The notes: generated by a model from the letters alone, not told the origin. Numbered from the stretch's first letter, positions 1 through 7,265 are shown. The stretch: 17,935 nucleotides of DNA from Theodoxus fluviatilis (GCA_034096865.1 JAWQFJ010020450.1:1-17935); one strand, 5' to 3'. A program made the numbers and translations.

Positions 1-261
1 GAGGCTGGCAGTGCCGGTGCCACCTCGGTGATGCGGCCCTGGTAGAGCAGCAGACTCCGCAGTTGTGATGTCACCTTTTCTTGCAGTGCCTGAGGTTCCC
101 CGCCGCCCTCCTGCAGACTGACGGACAGATACACAGCATCAGACAGGGCAATGACTGACACGTCTCGACATTTCATACATGGAAACACGATGTGGACACA
201 TTTTCTAGTCCTGCAATGCCCATGTGGACCACGTAATTTCACAAGCAGTAATTCCCCAGTG
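1..261 (-). CDS. Exon D of unnamed minus-strand gene (partial, runs off left edge)
   Basis: On the minus strand the frame is open from 371 down to the window edge. The best 3' splice site is the AG at 263-262, preceded by a T-rich tract (cttttttgttcatgtag). An exon starting at 261 gives one base, then 86 codons, then two bases. The one-base start matches the phase-2 end of exon C. The peptide starts TGELLLVKLRGPHGH, then has four cysteines spaced Cx5Cx6Cx2C (CRTRKC, PCMKC), then a beta-strand-like VSVIALSDAVYLSVSL, a glycine-rich turn, and a helix-like segment (EKVTSQLRSLLLYQG). I do not recognise the family. The cysteines could bind zinc, but this is a guess. Other phase-2 acceptors exist at 287-286 and 212-211, so the exact 5' edge is uncertain while the reading frame is not. 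Confidence 0.6.
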
Positions 262-541
262 CTACATGAACAAAAAAGCTTACATCTGAGACCAGCCATT
301 TCAAGGTACAGTATTTTCACCACAGGAATAAATGCTTTCCATGTGTTTGAATTTCCATTCCATGATGATACCTTTTAAACCTAGGCATGTTTCAATCTAG
401 CTTTTCCACAGGACTTTCTGGTGAAAATTCTATGGATTGCACAGTGCCAAACTGTAAACATGTCATGGGCATTTATCACTGAAGACTTTTATTACAATTT
501 CACATCACAAAAATCTGCTAAGGACTTTGAATGTAGATGTC

Positions 542-655
542 TCACACACACACACACACACATGCACGCACGCACACACAAACACACACGCATGCATGCA
601 CACACACACAAACACACACACACTTACCAAACACACACACACACACACACACACT
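542..655. repeat. (CA)n microsatellite, interrupted
   Basis: Interrupted CA/CACG dinucleotide tract in the intron between exons D and C of the minus-strand gene. The His/Thr-rich open frames across it are translation artefacts. The bases between exon D and this tract, and 656-774, show no other feature. Confidence 0.95.
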
Positions 656-774
656 GTCCACACATGCATTTTCCCATTCAGTTTGCATCAGTTAAAAATA
701 ACACAACATCAACTTAAGGCATCTAACACTGCTTCATACAGTAAAAACACAGAGACCCAATGTTATCAGAATAC

Positions 775-870
775 CTCTGAAGGAAGTCAGCAACGTATCT
801 GAGGAAGAATCTGACTTCCTTTCTTCTTGCCAAAGTGCTCTTGTTCTGTTGAATCTCAGCAACAGCCATT
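775..870 (-). CDS. Exon C of unnamed minus-strand gene
   Basis: A strong 3' splice site (atatttctttcag, AG at 872-871) and a donor AGAG/GTATTC (GT at 774-773) bound a 96-base exon, phase 2 in and phase 2 out. It encodes one completed lysine codon plus 31 codons starting MAVAEIQQNK and ending RFFLRYVADFLQ. The peptide is charged, then amphipathic, and is probably a long helix. It joins exon B in phase (AA + A = Lys) and exon D in phase (AG + C = Ser). An in-frame ATG sits at 869, one base inside the exon, so an internal start from a 5' UTR junction is a possible alternative. Function unknown. Confidence 0.7.
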
Positions 871-1208
871 CTGAAAGAAATATTGGGATGGACAGAAATT
901 ATTGACACAGTAGACTGTGTGTGACAGAGGCCTCCTATGAAGGTGGTACCTAATGCATTCATTCAAAGTCAAAGTCAAATTCTTCCATCATATCAAATTC
1001 AAATATCTGCCTGCTCTTTTGACTTTAATAGTTGAATGGAGTGCAGACATTTCAAGGTCAAAGCAACCAGAAAAATAGAATAACTAAATCTGAAGTCAAA
1101 ACAAATACATGAGTGCACCTATCAACATGTAAAAAGCACACATGTTGCATATTGTGAAAATGAAATGCACTTGCATAACTACATTCATCCACATGCAGAA
1201 ATACATGC

Positions 1209-1346
1209 ATGCACACACACACACACACACACACACACGCATACACACATGCACACGCACACATGCACACGCACACACACACGGGCACACACACACAAAC
1301 ACACACACGCACATGTACACACACACACACACACACACACACATAT

Positions 1347-1379
<33 letters not shown>
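1209..1379. repeat. (CA)n microsatellite, interrupted
   Basis: CA-rich tract with CACG and CATG interruptions. It ends about 24 bases downstream (in minus-gene direction) of exon B's donor, inside the exon B-C intron. The spurious Cys/Val and His/Thr open frames come from it. The 871-1208 stretch is otherwise unique-looking intron. A short minus-strand acidic open frame ending at a stop near 960 (FEFDMMEEFDFDFE) was seen but is not supported by splice signals. Confidence 0.95.
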
Positions 1380-1383
<4 letters not shown>

Positions 1384-1403
1384 CATTAGTATAGTCCCCT
1401 CAC

Positions 1404-1529
1404 TTGGCAGCATAGAAGAGGTGTTCCAGGTAGTCAGGCAGGGCAAACTGGGGCACGAAGGGCTGTGAGAAAAGCTGGATGGCAGTGGAGTCCAGAGAGT
1501 GAGTGCTCCTCCTCCCCTTGCCCACCAGC
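1404..1529 (-). CDS. Exon B of unnamed minus-strand gene
   Basis: The acceptor is a TG-repeat tract ending gtgtgcag (AG at 1531-1530). The donor is AA/GTGAGG (GT at 1403-1402), a near-perfect 5' splice site. The 126-base exon is phase 2 to phase 2: one base, 41 codons, two bases. The peptide runs LVGKGRRSTHSLDS, then a hydrophobic helix-like stretch ending PDYLEHLFYAA. Phase and splice quality agree with exon A upstream (AG + G = Arg) and exon C downstream. The upstream edge of the exon lies about 9 bases from the first CA/minisatellite bases, so its acceptor tract is made of repeat sequence. I cannot name the family. Confidence 0.7.
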
Positions 1530-1537
1530 CTGCACAC

Positions 1538-2553
1538 ACACACAGGCAAACACATGGGGCAAGGTTACACACACAGGCAAACACATGGGGCAAGGTTACA
1601 CACACAGCCAAACACATGGGGGCAAGGTTACACACACAGCCAAACACATGGGGGCAAGGTTACACACACAGCCAAACACATGGGGGCAAGGTTACACACA
1701 CAGGCAAACACATGGGGCAAGGTTACACACACAGCCAAACACATGGGGCAAGGTTACACACACAGGCAAACACATGGGGCAAGGTTACACACACAGGCAA
1801 ACACATGGGGCAAGGTTACACACACAGGCAAACACATGGGGCAAGGTTACACACACAGGCAAACACATGGGGCAAGGTTACACACACAGGCAAACACATG
1901 GGGGCAAGGTTACACACACAGCCAAACACATGGGGGCAAGGTTACACACACAGCCAAACACATGGGGGCAAGGTTACACACACAGGCAAACACATGGGGC
2001 AAGGTTACACACACAGCCAAACACATGGGGCAAGGTTACACACACAGCCAAACACATGGGGCAAGGTTACACACACAGGCAAACACATGGGGCAAGGTTA
2101 CACACACATGCAAACACATGGGGCAAGGTTACACACACAGGCAAACACATGGGGCAAGGTTACACACACAGGCAAACACATGGGGCAAGGTTACACACAC
2201 AGGCAAACACATGGGGCAAGGTTACACACACAGGCAAACACATGGGGCAAGGTTACACACACAGGCAAACACATGGGGCAAGGTTACACACACAGCCAAA
2301 CACATGGGGCAAGGTTACACACACAGGCAAACACATGGGGGCAAGGTTACATACACAGGCAAACACATGGGGGCAAGGTTACACACACAGGCAAACACAT
2401 GGGGCAAGGTTACACACACAGGCAAACACATGGGGCAAGGTTACACACACAGCCAAACACATGGGGCAAGGTTACACACACAGGCAAACACATGGGGCAA
2501 GGTTACACACACAGCCAAACACATGGGGCAAGGTTACACACACAGGCAGGCAC
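1538..2553. repeat. 31-32-bp minisatellite, about 32 tandem copies
   Basis: The unit is aggcaaacacatggggcaag followed by gttacacacac, period 31, or 32 when the G-run is five rather than four. Variants are aggcaaa/agccaaa, one atgcaaa (about 2108), four or five Gs, and one tacatac (about 2349). Variant units cluster: C-type five-G units group at about 1609-1690 and 1918-1975, suggesting block duplication. Because 31 is 1 mod 3 and the unit has no stop in any plus frame, all three plus frames stay open for about 390-420 codons. These are not genes. The array lies in the exon A-B intron of the minus-strand gene and touches exon B's acceptor. Confidence 0.97.
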
Positions 2554-2599
2554 AATGGACAAGATGGTCAAGCCATTGTTGCAAGTCCCTCAAATATAT

Positions 2600-2660
2600 G
2601 TGGAGTGGGGTGGGGGGTGGGGGGTGGAGTGGGGTGGGGGGTGGGGTGGGGGGGTGGAGG
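2600..2660 (+). repeat. G-rich low-complexity tract
   Basis: Runs of four to seven Gs separated by T or TGGA. This composition favours G-quadruplex formation on the plus strand. It lies just after the minisatellite. Confidence 0.9.
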
Positions 2661-2716
2661 AACAACCAAAACTGGCAAGAATAAAGAAGGAAGTCACGAA
2701 AACGTTAGCTCATCTT

Positions 2717-2783
2717 GAATCAATCAATCCATCAATCAACGGATTAATCACTCAATCAATCACTTAATCAATCAATCCGTTGT
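2717..2783. repeat. (AATC)n tetranucleotide tract with internal inverted repeat
   Basis: Tetranucleotide ATCA/AATC repeats. The segment CAACGGATTAATC (about 2738) faces AATCAATCCGTTG (about 2767) as an inverted pair with one or two mismatches. It may be a decayed microsatellite-associated fold-back. Confidence 0.7.
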
Positions 2784-2861
2784 TGTTCAGAAGATGGCCG
2801 AGTCCCTGTGAGAGATCTGACAGACCAGAGACAGTTTAGGAGGACTGAAAATACAACTGAT

Positions 2862-2922
<61 letters not shown>

Positions 2923-3165
2923 TCTCTTCCCAGTGACCATAGCAGTGGCTTGTAGCCATCCCTGGTTGAGCTATTGGAACAAGCCTCCCGAAATTGCAGC
3001 TGAGGGGAACACAAAGCAAATCAGGCTTTATGTTGCTTTGTTTCCTTCAGCAGACCACAATTACCATGAATGTTAGCCTAATAGCAAAAGGCAAAATCCA
3101 GAGAGACAGAAGGAAGAGAGAAAAGGAAGGAGAGAAGAAGGAATCGACAATCTCACTGAGGATGT
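2784..3165. other. Intron sequence with (CA)n and a purine-rich tract; no gene seen
   Basis: It contains a (CA)n tract at about 2864-2922 and a GGAAGAGAGAAAAGG-type purine-rich run at about 3098-3145 that ends shortly before the hAT target site. No coding frame with splice support was found on either strand. Confidence 0.8.
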
Positions 3166-3171
3166 AACTAG

Positions 3172-3185
3172 CATAGGTGTCAAGT
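3172..3185 (+). repeat. hAT 5' terminal inverted repeat
   Basis: CATAGGTGTCAAGT, exact reverse complement of 5272-5285. Flanked outside by AACTAG. Confidence 0.93.
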
Positions 3186-3262
3186 CTCACGTATTTTGCG
3201 TGAGTCTCACGCAATTTCAGTGATTTTCAAGTCTCACGGCGTGAGACGAAAACCTCACGTAT
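3186..3262 (+). promoter_or_regulatory. 5' subterminal CTCACG/CGTGAG repeats of the hAT element
   Basis: Four CTCACG copies and two CGTGAG copies fall within about 75 bases, partly as inverted pairs (ctcacgtattttgcgtgag). Subterminal motif clusters are the usual transposase-binding region of hAT elements, so this is a candidate binding region. No TATA box was seen. Confidence 0.5.
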
Positions 3263-3425
3263 TTTTGCGTTTTAGTCGGACTGATTTTTTTTTAAAGGTT
3301 CGTCTGAGGACAGTGCGAAAGTGTACAAGCCTCGCGGTAAGTGCGCGATTTGCGGAAGTCAGGGGCCGGAAGTCGCTTCTTGCGCATGCGTAGTGTGCTA
3401 CAACAAAGAGATTCAAAGCGCCATT

Positions 3426-4511
3426 ATGGCGTCTTCTTCGAAACCGCCTGCGAAAAGGGCTCGGTATTCTTCGAAATACCAGTGTGAGTGGGAAACGGAC
3501 AAAGAGTTTCAGGGGCAGATCAGCAAGCCGGATGCAGGCTCTGATTTTGTTTACTGCAAGTCATGCAAACGGTCGGTAAAGGTATCGGCGTCGGGGCGAT
3601 TTGACATAGTTCGCCACTTCGCATCTTCAAAGCACAAAGAAGCTTTTATAAAAGCAAAACAGCCCATCCCTCTCGATGTTACATTCCGGAGGCAGGCTAA
3701 CAACTTGGACCAAGGAAAGACCGTGTCTCAGTCAGAGATTCTCTTCTGCCAATTCCTTGCAAAACACAACCTGCCAGCGACAACCGCCGACCATTTCACC
3801 ATTTTCATGAAAAAGATGTTCCCTGGCTCGAAAGCGGCCCAATACTTCTCCTGTAAGAGGACCAAGGCAACACAAATCATTAAAACGATGCCTGGCTACA
3901 GAATTGACAGCCCACCAGCCACAGAACACAAGTTCTTGCAAGATGTTCGACAGTTCTACACAGCCTGTGTCCAGAAAATGTTGAACAAGTTCCCATTTGG
4001 AGATGAGATCCTGGAATATCTTAAGGTCCTGGACCCCAGCAAGAGAGAGCAGCTGCCATACACTGACATTGTGACACTGGCAATGAAATTTGCTGATGAT
4101 GTTGACCAGGAAGACCTGAAAGAGGAGTGGGAAGACTTTCAACTCCTGGGTGAGGGTGAGCTGGTACTTTTAGATCAGAATGGAAAAGCCAAAAAAATGG
4201 ATGTTGTCTGGAAGAAGATCCTCACAATGAAAACACCTTTTGGAGAAGTTAGGTTCCCTCTGCTTGGCAAAGTGTTGCCTTCTCTTCTGTGTCTGCTCCA
4301 CAGCAATGCTGACAGTGAGAGAGTGTTCTCAATGGTGAGAAAGATCCGCACAGATGCCAGAAGCAGTCTGGCTCCTGACACCCTGGCAGCTTTCTTGCAA
4401 GTGAAGATGAACTCTGATGAGTGTTGTCATGATTTCCGGGTGACTTCCACAATGCACAAGAGAGCAAAGGCTTGTACAACAAAGAACATCAGTGACTGTG
4501 AGGTACTGTAG
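3426..4511 (+). CDS. Truncated hAT transposase (zinc finger + hATC, core missing)
   Basis: 361 codons, ATG in good context (A at -3, G at +4), stop TAG at 4509-4511. Residues 7-18 are basic, like a nuclear localisation signal. Residues 44-70 form a zinc finger Cx2Cx16Hx5H (C44, C47, H64, H70) of the BED/hAT type for DNA binding. Residues 105-154 resemble the segment before the RNase H-like core. Residues about 278-329 carry the hAT C-terminal dimerisation signature, with NADSERVFSMVRK and LAPDTLAAFLQVK. Full-length hAT transposases usually have about 550-700 residues, with a catalytic core and insertion domain between these parts. Here the chain jumps from ATQIIKT (about 154) to the helical pre-hATC region, so the first catalytic aspartates are absent, yet the frame is kept. 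The frame is also open upstream to 3321, with several cysteines but no ATG. The product should be unable to cut DNA but may still bind ends and dimerise. Confidence 0.85.
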   Translation: MASSSKPPAKRARYSSKYQCEWETDKEFQGQISKPDAGSDFVYCKSCKRSVKVSASGRFDIVRHFASSKHKEAFIKAKQPIPLDVTFRRQANNLDQGKTVSQSEILFCQFLAKHNLPATTADHFTIFMKKMFPGSKAAQYFSCKRTKATQIIKTMPGYRIDSPPATEHKFLQDVRQFYTACVQKMLNKFPFGDEILEYLKVLDPSKREQLPYTDIVTLAMKFADDVDQEDLKEEWEDFQLLGEGELVLLDQNGKAKKMDVVWKKILTMKTPFGEVRFPLLGKVLPSLLCLLHSNADSERVFSMVRKIRTDARSSLAPDTLAAFLQVKMNSDECCHDFRVTSTMHKRAKACTTKNISDCEVL

Positions 4512-4524
4512 CAGGATGTACATA

Positions 4525-5090
4525 GAAAACTGAACATGTGAGTGAGGGGGAGCAGTGGATGTATATAGAGAACTGTCAGAACTGAACATGTGAGTGAGAA
4601 GGATCAGTGGATGTAAATAAAAAACTGTCAGAACTGAACTTGTAAGTGAGGGGGAGCAGTGGATGTAAATAAAAAACTGTCAGAACTGAACATGTGAGTG
4701 AGAAGGATCAGTGGATGTAAATAGAGAACTGTCAGAACTGAACTTGTGAGTGAGGGGGAGCAGTGGATGTAAATAAAGAACTGTCAGAACTGAACATGTG
4801 AGTGAGGGGGAGCAGTGGATGTAAATAAAGAACTGTCAGAACTGAACTTGTGAGTGAGGGGGAGCAGTGCTGTGCATGTAAATAGAGAACTGAACATGTG
4901 AGTGAGAAGGATCAGTGGATGTAAATAAAGAACTGTCAGAACTGAACTTGTGAGTGAGGGGTAGCAGGGCTGTGGATGTAAATAGAGAACTGAATATGTG
5001 AGTGAAAAGAAGCAGTGGATGTAAATAGAGAACTGAACACACAACTAATAAGTAAGCCTAATGTGGAGCAGTGGATGTAAATCAAATGAC
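4525..5090 (+). repeat. 52-bp tandem array inside the hAT 3' region, about 11 copies
   Basis: The repeating unit includes gaacatgtgagtgag, a ggggagcagtgg or aaggatcagtgg variant, then atgtaaat and agaactgtca. AGTGAG marks recur at 4541, 4593, 4645, 4697, 4749, 4801 and 4853 (period exactly 52), then 4901, 4953 and 5001 (48/52/48, where a short deletion variant alternates). The final unit is degenerate. The array starts about 15 bases after the stop codon, so it would be in the 3' UTR of the transposon transcript. Each unit brings TGTAAATA-type sequence. Minus-strand open frames across it are artefacts. Confidence 0.93.
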
Positions 5091-5144
5091 TTAATGAGTG
5101 ATGTACAGTACTATTTTATATTAGCAGTATACATGTGCTTGTGT

Positions 5145-5150
5145 AATAAA
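5145..5150 (+). terminator. Candidate poly(A) signal of the transposon gene
   Basis: AATAAA about 640 bases after the stop codon and 135 bases inside the 3' end, followed by a C-run. Confidence 0.55.
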
Positions 5151-5202
5151 GAAACCCCCCCACATATTTTGCCGTTTTCACTGGTTTTGTTTCATTGCCG
5201 CG

Positions 5203-5262
5203 CGAATCTCATGACAAAGTGATCAATCTCATGACAAATCATGCAAAATCTCATGACAAAAC
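5203..5262 (+). promoter_or_regulatory. 3' subterminal ATCTCATGACAAA repeats of the hAT element
   Basis: Three direct copies of ATCTCATGACAAA lie in about 60 bases. The motif differs from the CTCACG clusters at the 5' end, sharing only TCTCA. Such asymmetry is common in hAT elements, but binding is inferred. Confidence 0.5.
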
Positions 5263-5271
5263 ACTAAAAGT

Positions 5272-5285
5272 ACTTGACACCTATG
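5272..5285 (-). repeat. hAT 3' terminal inverted repeat
   Basis: ACTTGACACCTATG, perfect match in inverse orientation to 3172-3185. Followed by AACTAG. Confidence 0.93.
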
Positions 5286-5291
5286 AACTAG

Positions 5292-6053
5292 GTCGTTCAA
5301 GAGGCCTAGCGCTATCGAGCGCTCAACTCTTGAGCAACTTGTACATGCTAGCAGTATCAAGGGCTAGATAGCCTGCTGTGGAGAGGCTGTGCCTGAAGTC
5401 CAAAATGGCTGCCTTCGGGGACAGGAAGATAGTCACCACCACAAATATGCGCTGTGGAGCGCATTTCGACCTGTGATTATTACCCAGCCTATGCGAGAAG
5501 TTACAAGAAGTTATGCTTTTATTTTTAAAAGAATAACTGCTCTGCAATAATTACCGGGCAAAATGTGAACAAAAATTTCTACAAAAGATGTGTTAAAAAT
5601 TTCAAGGGAGGCAACTCTATATCATACATTAGCCCTTAGTTTGTTGTGTAACCTCCCTTGATGTGAGCATCGAGAAATTCTTGCTTACACTAAGTCAGCA
5701 CTGTCGTTTTGACATAATTTTCTATTCGAGCGATGCCAAGCCTTAATATACAGCTGCAGCGTAACATATTTTATCAGCTTCCACAAGAAACGACCAGTCT
5801 GCAGCTGCTGGTTCACTCATTTGGTTGAGAAGCGCACTCCGTGCCGAGAAGGCATCGCTGAAGCTATCTTGGCTAGCGCTTGGTCATGACAAGTCATTCA
5901 AGCGTGCACATTTGGGGCTCACCTAGCAGAGTTGAGTGCTAGGTTGTCTTGAATGCAGGGCAGGGCTAAGGCACACAAAGTTATCAATGCTATGAATCTT
6001 ATATACACATATATTTTATAACGTAAAGTCTGTTAAACTGAACCTATTCTCAA
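5292..6053. other. Intron sequence with fold-back elements; no gene seen
   Basis: It contains the inverted pair TCAAGGGAGG (5602-5611) and CCTCCCTTGA (5652-5661). It also contains a weaker inverted similarity between its ends: TTCAAGAGGCCTAGCGC with CTCAACTCT near 5297-5332, against the reverse complement of about 5905-5955. This hints at an old inverted-repeat element of about 660 bp. No supported exon was found on either strand. Confidence 0.6.
5602..5661. repeat. Short fold-back (CAAGGGAGG palindromic repeat)
   Basis: The 10-base arms are perfect and extend to 14 bases with one or two mismatches (GGCAAC versus GTAACC), around a 40-base spacer. It resembles a miniature inverted-repeat element remnant. 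No clear target duplication. Confidence 0.6.
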
Positions 6054-6079
6054 ATGAAGTGCTGGGCTGATAATTTTTT

Positions 6080-6136
6080 TTGGGGGGGGTGGGGAGGTGG
6101 GGGGTTGGGAGGTGGGGGGTTGGAGGGTGGGGGGGT
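6080..6136 (+). repeat. G-rich low-complexity tract
   Basis: Repeated GGTGGGGGG-type runs (up to eight Gs), quadruplex-prone. Located about 105 bases past the 3' (donor) end of exon A on the minus strand, in the A-B intron. Confidence 0.9.
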
Positions 6137-6241
6137 GATCACATCATCCTATATTGATCAAAAATTGACAGTGACTGCATCCATGCATGCAGTCAGTGCT
6201 TGTGAAATAATGCAGGTGGTAAATTTGTCAGATCTGCACAC

Positions 6242-6390
6242 CTGGCCAGATCTCCAGTCCTGACCCAGCCTCCTGGCTGCGGCCAGTCCCCAGTCTGGTG
6301 CTGACTGCAGTGAAACACATGGACTCCTCCGTCTCTGTCTGGAACACAAAACACAGCTGTACTCCCATCTGAAGCTAGCTTCACAGCCAA
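6242..6390 (-). CDS. Exon A of unnamed minus-strand gene
   Basis: Acceptor gggtgtcag (AG at 6392-6391), phase 0. Donor CCAG/GTGTGC (GT at 6241-6240), phase 2. The 149 bases encode 49 codons plus two bases, starting LAVKLASDGSTAVFCVPDRD, then a GGVHVFH strand and a Trp/Gly-rich turn ending TGDLA. The 'DGS.AVFCV..RDGGVHVF' pattern looks like a strand pair of a beta-propeller or similar beta-rich fold. That is an impression, not a domain hit. The exon joins exon B in phase across a 4.7-kb intron that now contains the hAT insertion and the minisatellite. The donor is weak (GTGTG), which is the main doubt. Confidence 0.6.
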
Positions 6391-6609
6391 CTGACACCCA
6401 GTATGTATGCATGTATGTCAATCTCTACACACGCACACGCGCACACGCACACATATTTAAGGAAATATTTCTGGAGAGCTAATCACAGTTACTTTCTTTT
6501 TCAATAATTTAAGAGAACAAGAAACTTCCTGAGAAGGCAGACGACTGACAGTCTTCGGAGGAAGAGTCCTCATATTCAAGTGTTTTGGCCCCGTCTTCTT
6601 GATACTCAC

Positions 6610-6660
6610 AGGGGGGGTGGCCACATCTGGATCAAGATCATCAATACCTCCATTGCCCAT
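6610..6660 (-). CDS. Possible small exon E (alternative first or internal exon)
   Basis: A perfect 5' splice site GTGAGT (GT at 6609-6608) ends an open frame beginning at an ATG with good start context (A at -3, G at +4; 6660-6658). It reads MGNGGIDDLDPDVATPP and stops in phase 0, matching the phase-0 acceptor of exon A. An in-frame stop lies just upstream (6666-6664), so this is either an alternative first coding exon or a small exon with a weak acceptor. Exon G can also join exon A directly, so E may be spurious or alternatively used. Confidence 0.35.
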
Positions 6661-6750
6661 CATTTAATAAATTTTGTCTCCAGAAGCCAGACAGAAAGAT
6701 GGCAATGGCAGCAGCAGCATAAGAGTAAGAGCATGAGATCAGTACAACAC

Positions 6751-6860
6751 CTTGTCAGTGTACAGACTCTGTAAGACCATAGGAATACAGCAAAACAGAA
6801 AATAGCTTGAAATGCAAAAGTGTTCTGGTGAATCAAGCACAGCAGAGACTTCCAGCAATA
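6751..6860 (-). CDS. Probable exon G of unnamed minus-strand gene
   Basis: A good acceptor (ctgttgctatttcag, AG at 6862-6861) is followed by TA and then 36 open codons beginning LLEVSAVLDSPEHFCISSY and ending SLYTDK, with a possible weak donor AAG/GTGTTG at 6750. Phase 1 in, phase 0 out. The phase-0 end joins directly to exon A (phase 0). The peptide has an alternating hydrophobic, beta-like pattern consistent with exon A. The weak donor and the lack of a known homologue keep the confidence modest. An alternative link runs through 6610-6660 (next entry). Confidence 0.4.
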
Positions 6861-6944
6861 CTGAAATAGCAACAGTAGCAGAGCAATGAGGAAATGGAGA
6901 GGCAAAGCTGTAAGTCAGTGAAAGATTACAGAAATGGCAAAGAC

Positions 6945-7085
6945 CTCTGGCTTCCATGGTAGGCTGTTTTGCTGGGGCAGGGCCAGGAGGATCCATAACT
7001 AGAAGTGGGGCCTGGGTCACAGGTGAAAGGGGAGGGGTCAATGACATGGGTGACTCCGACTCTCCTGCCAAGTCTGCCATCTTGA
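6945..7085 (-). CDS. Possible exon F, likely near N-terminus of minus-strand gene
   Basis: The frame is open from after an in-frame TGA (7107-7105). It contains an ATG at 7080 in strong start context (aagATGG) and reads MADLAGESESPMSLTPPLSP, then a Pro/Ala-rich, disordered-looking stretch ending PTMEAR. A phase-1 donor (AGAG/GTCTTT, 6944) would join exon G in phase across an 84-base intron. Without splicing, the frame stays open straight through to exon G. The composition is coding-like, but the donor is poor and nothing is recognised. Confidence 0.35.
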
Positions 7086-7231
7086 CTCCGTTTGTTTCAG
7101 TAGATCACCAGTTACAACAGTTGTATATGAGCAGGTCTGTTGGTGCAGCACTGTAGATTATCATATGTCACAGAAGTCCAGCTGGTGCAGTCTCGGATGG
7201 CAGCAGTCCATGATCACAGCATTCTACTCAC

Positions 7232-7265
7232 TTTTCCCTCTTTTTTTCTGCATGCAAATAAACAT
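7232..7265 (-). CDS. Possible 34-base micro-exon, minus strand
   Basis: A strong acceptor (gtttctgttgcag, AG at 7267-7266) and a perfect donor GTGAGT (GT at 7231-7230) bound 34 bases that read MFICMQKKRGK plus one base (phase 1). That phase matches an acceptor at 7087-7086 just ahead of exon F. Two good splice sites this close could be chance. It could equally be a 5' UTR exon. Confidence 0.25.

Larger units (their letters stand above)
3172..5285 (+). mobile_element. hAT-superfamily DNA transposon copy, complete ends, internally deleted
   Basis: The 14-base terminal inverted repeats are perfect: CATAGGTGTCAAGT at 3172-3185 and ACTTGACACCTATG at 5272-5285. They are directly flanked by AACTAG on both sides (3166-3171, 5286-5291), read as a 6-bp target-site duplication. 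The hAT superfamily usually makes 8 bp. Length is 2114 bp. It holds one long transposase-related frame, a 52-bp tandem array in the 3' part, an AATAAA signal and distinct subterminal repeats at each end. The element is inserted in the large intron of the minus-strand gene, in antisense orientation to that gene. Confidence 0.9.

Noticed and set aside
151..378. Plus-strand open frame of 75 codons
   Set aside because: Lies opposite the better supported minus-strand exon D and has no splice or domain support.
957..1020. Minus-strand acidic peptide FEFDMMEEFDFDFE ending in a stop, possible C-terminal exon
   Set aside because: No convincing acceptor or phase link. Exons B and C already join in phase across this interval.
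1465..2767. Three overlapping plus-strand open frames of 393-422 codons (Thr/His/Gln-rich)
   Set aside because: They are one 31-bp minisatellite read in three frames. The period of 1 mod 3 cycles the same peptide pieces through all frames, with no start context or domain.
3321..3425. N-terminal extension of the transposase frame with several cysteines
   Set aside because: The frame is open but begins with GTG, not ATG. The ATG at 3426 has good context and is followed by a typical basic hAT N-terminus.
3732..4589. Minus-strand open frames opposite the transposase
   Set aside because: Shadows of the plus-strand frame, which has zinc-finger and hATC motifs. The 4329-5044 ones are shadows of the 52-bp array.
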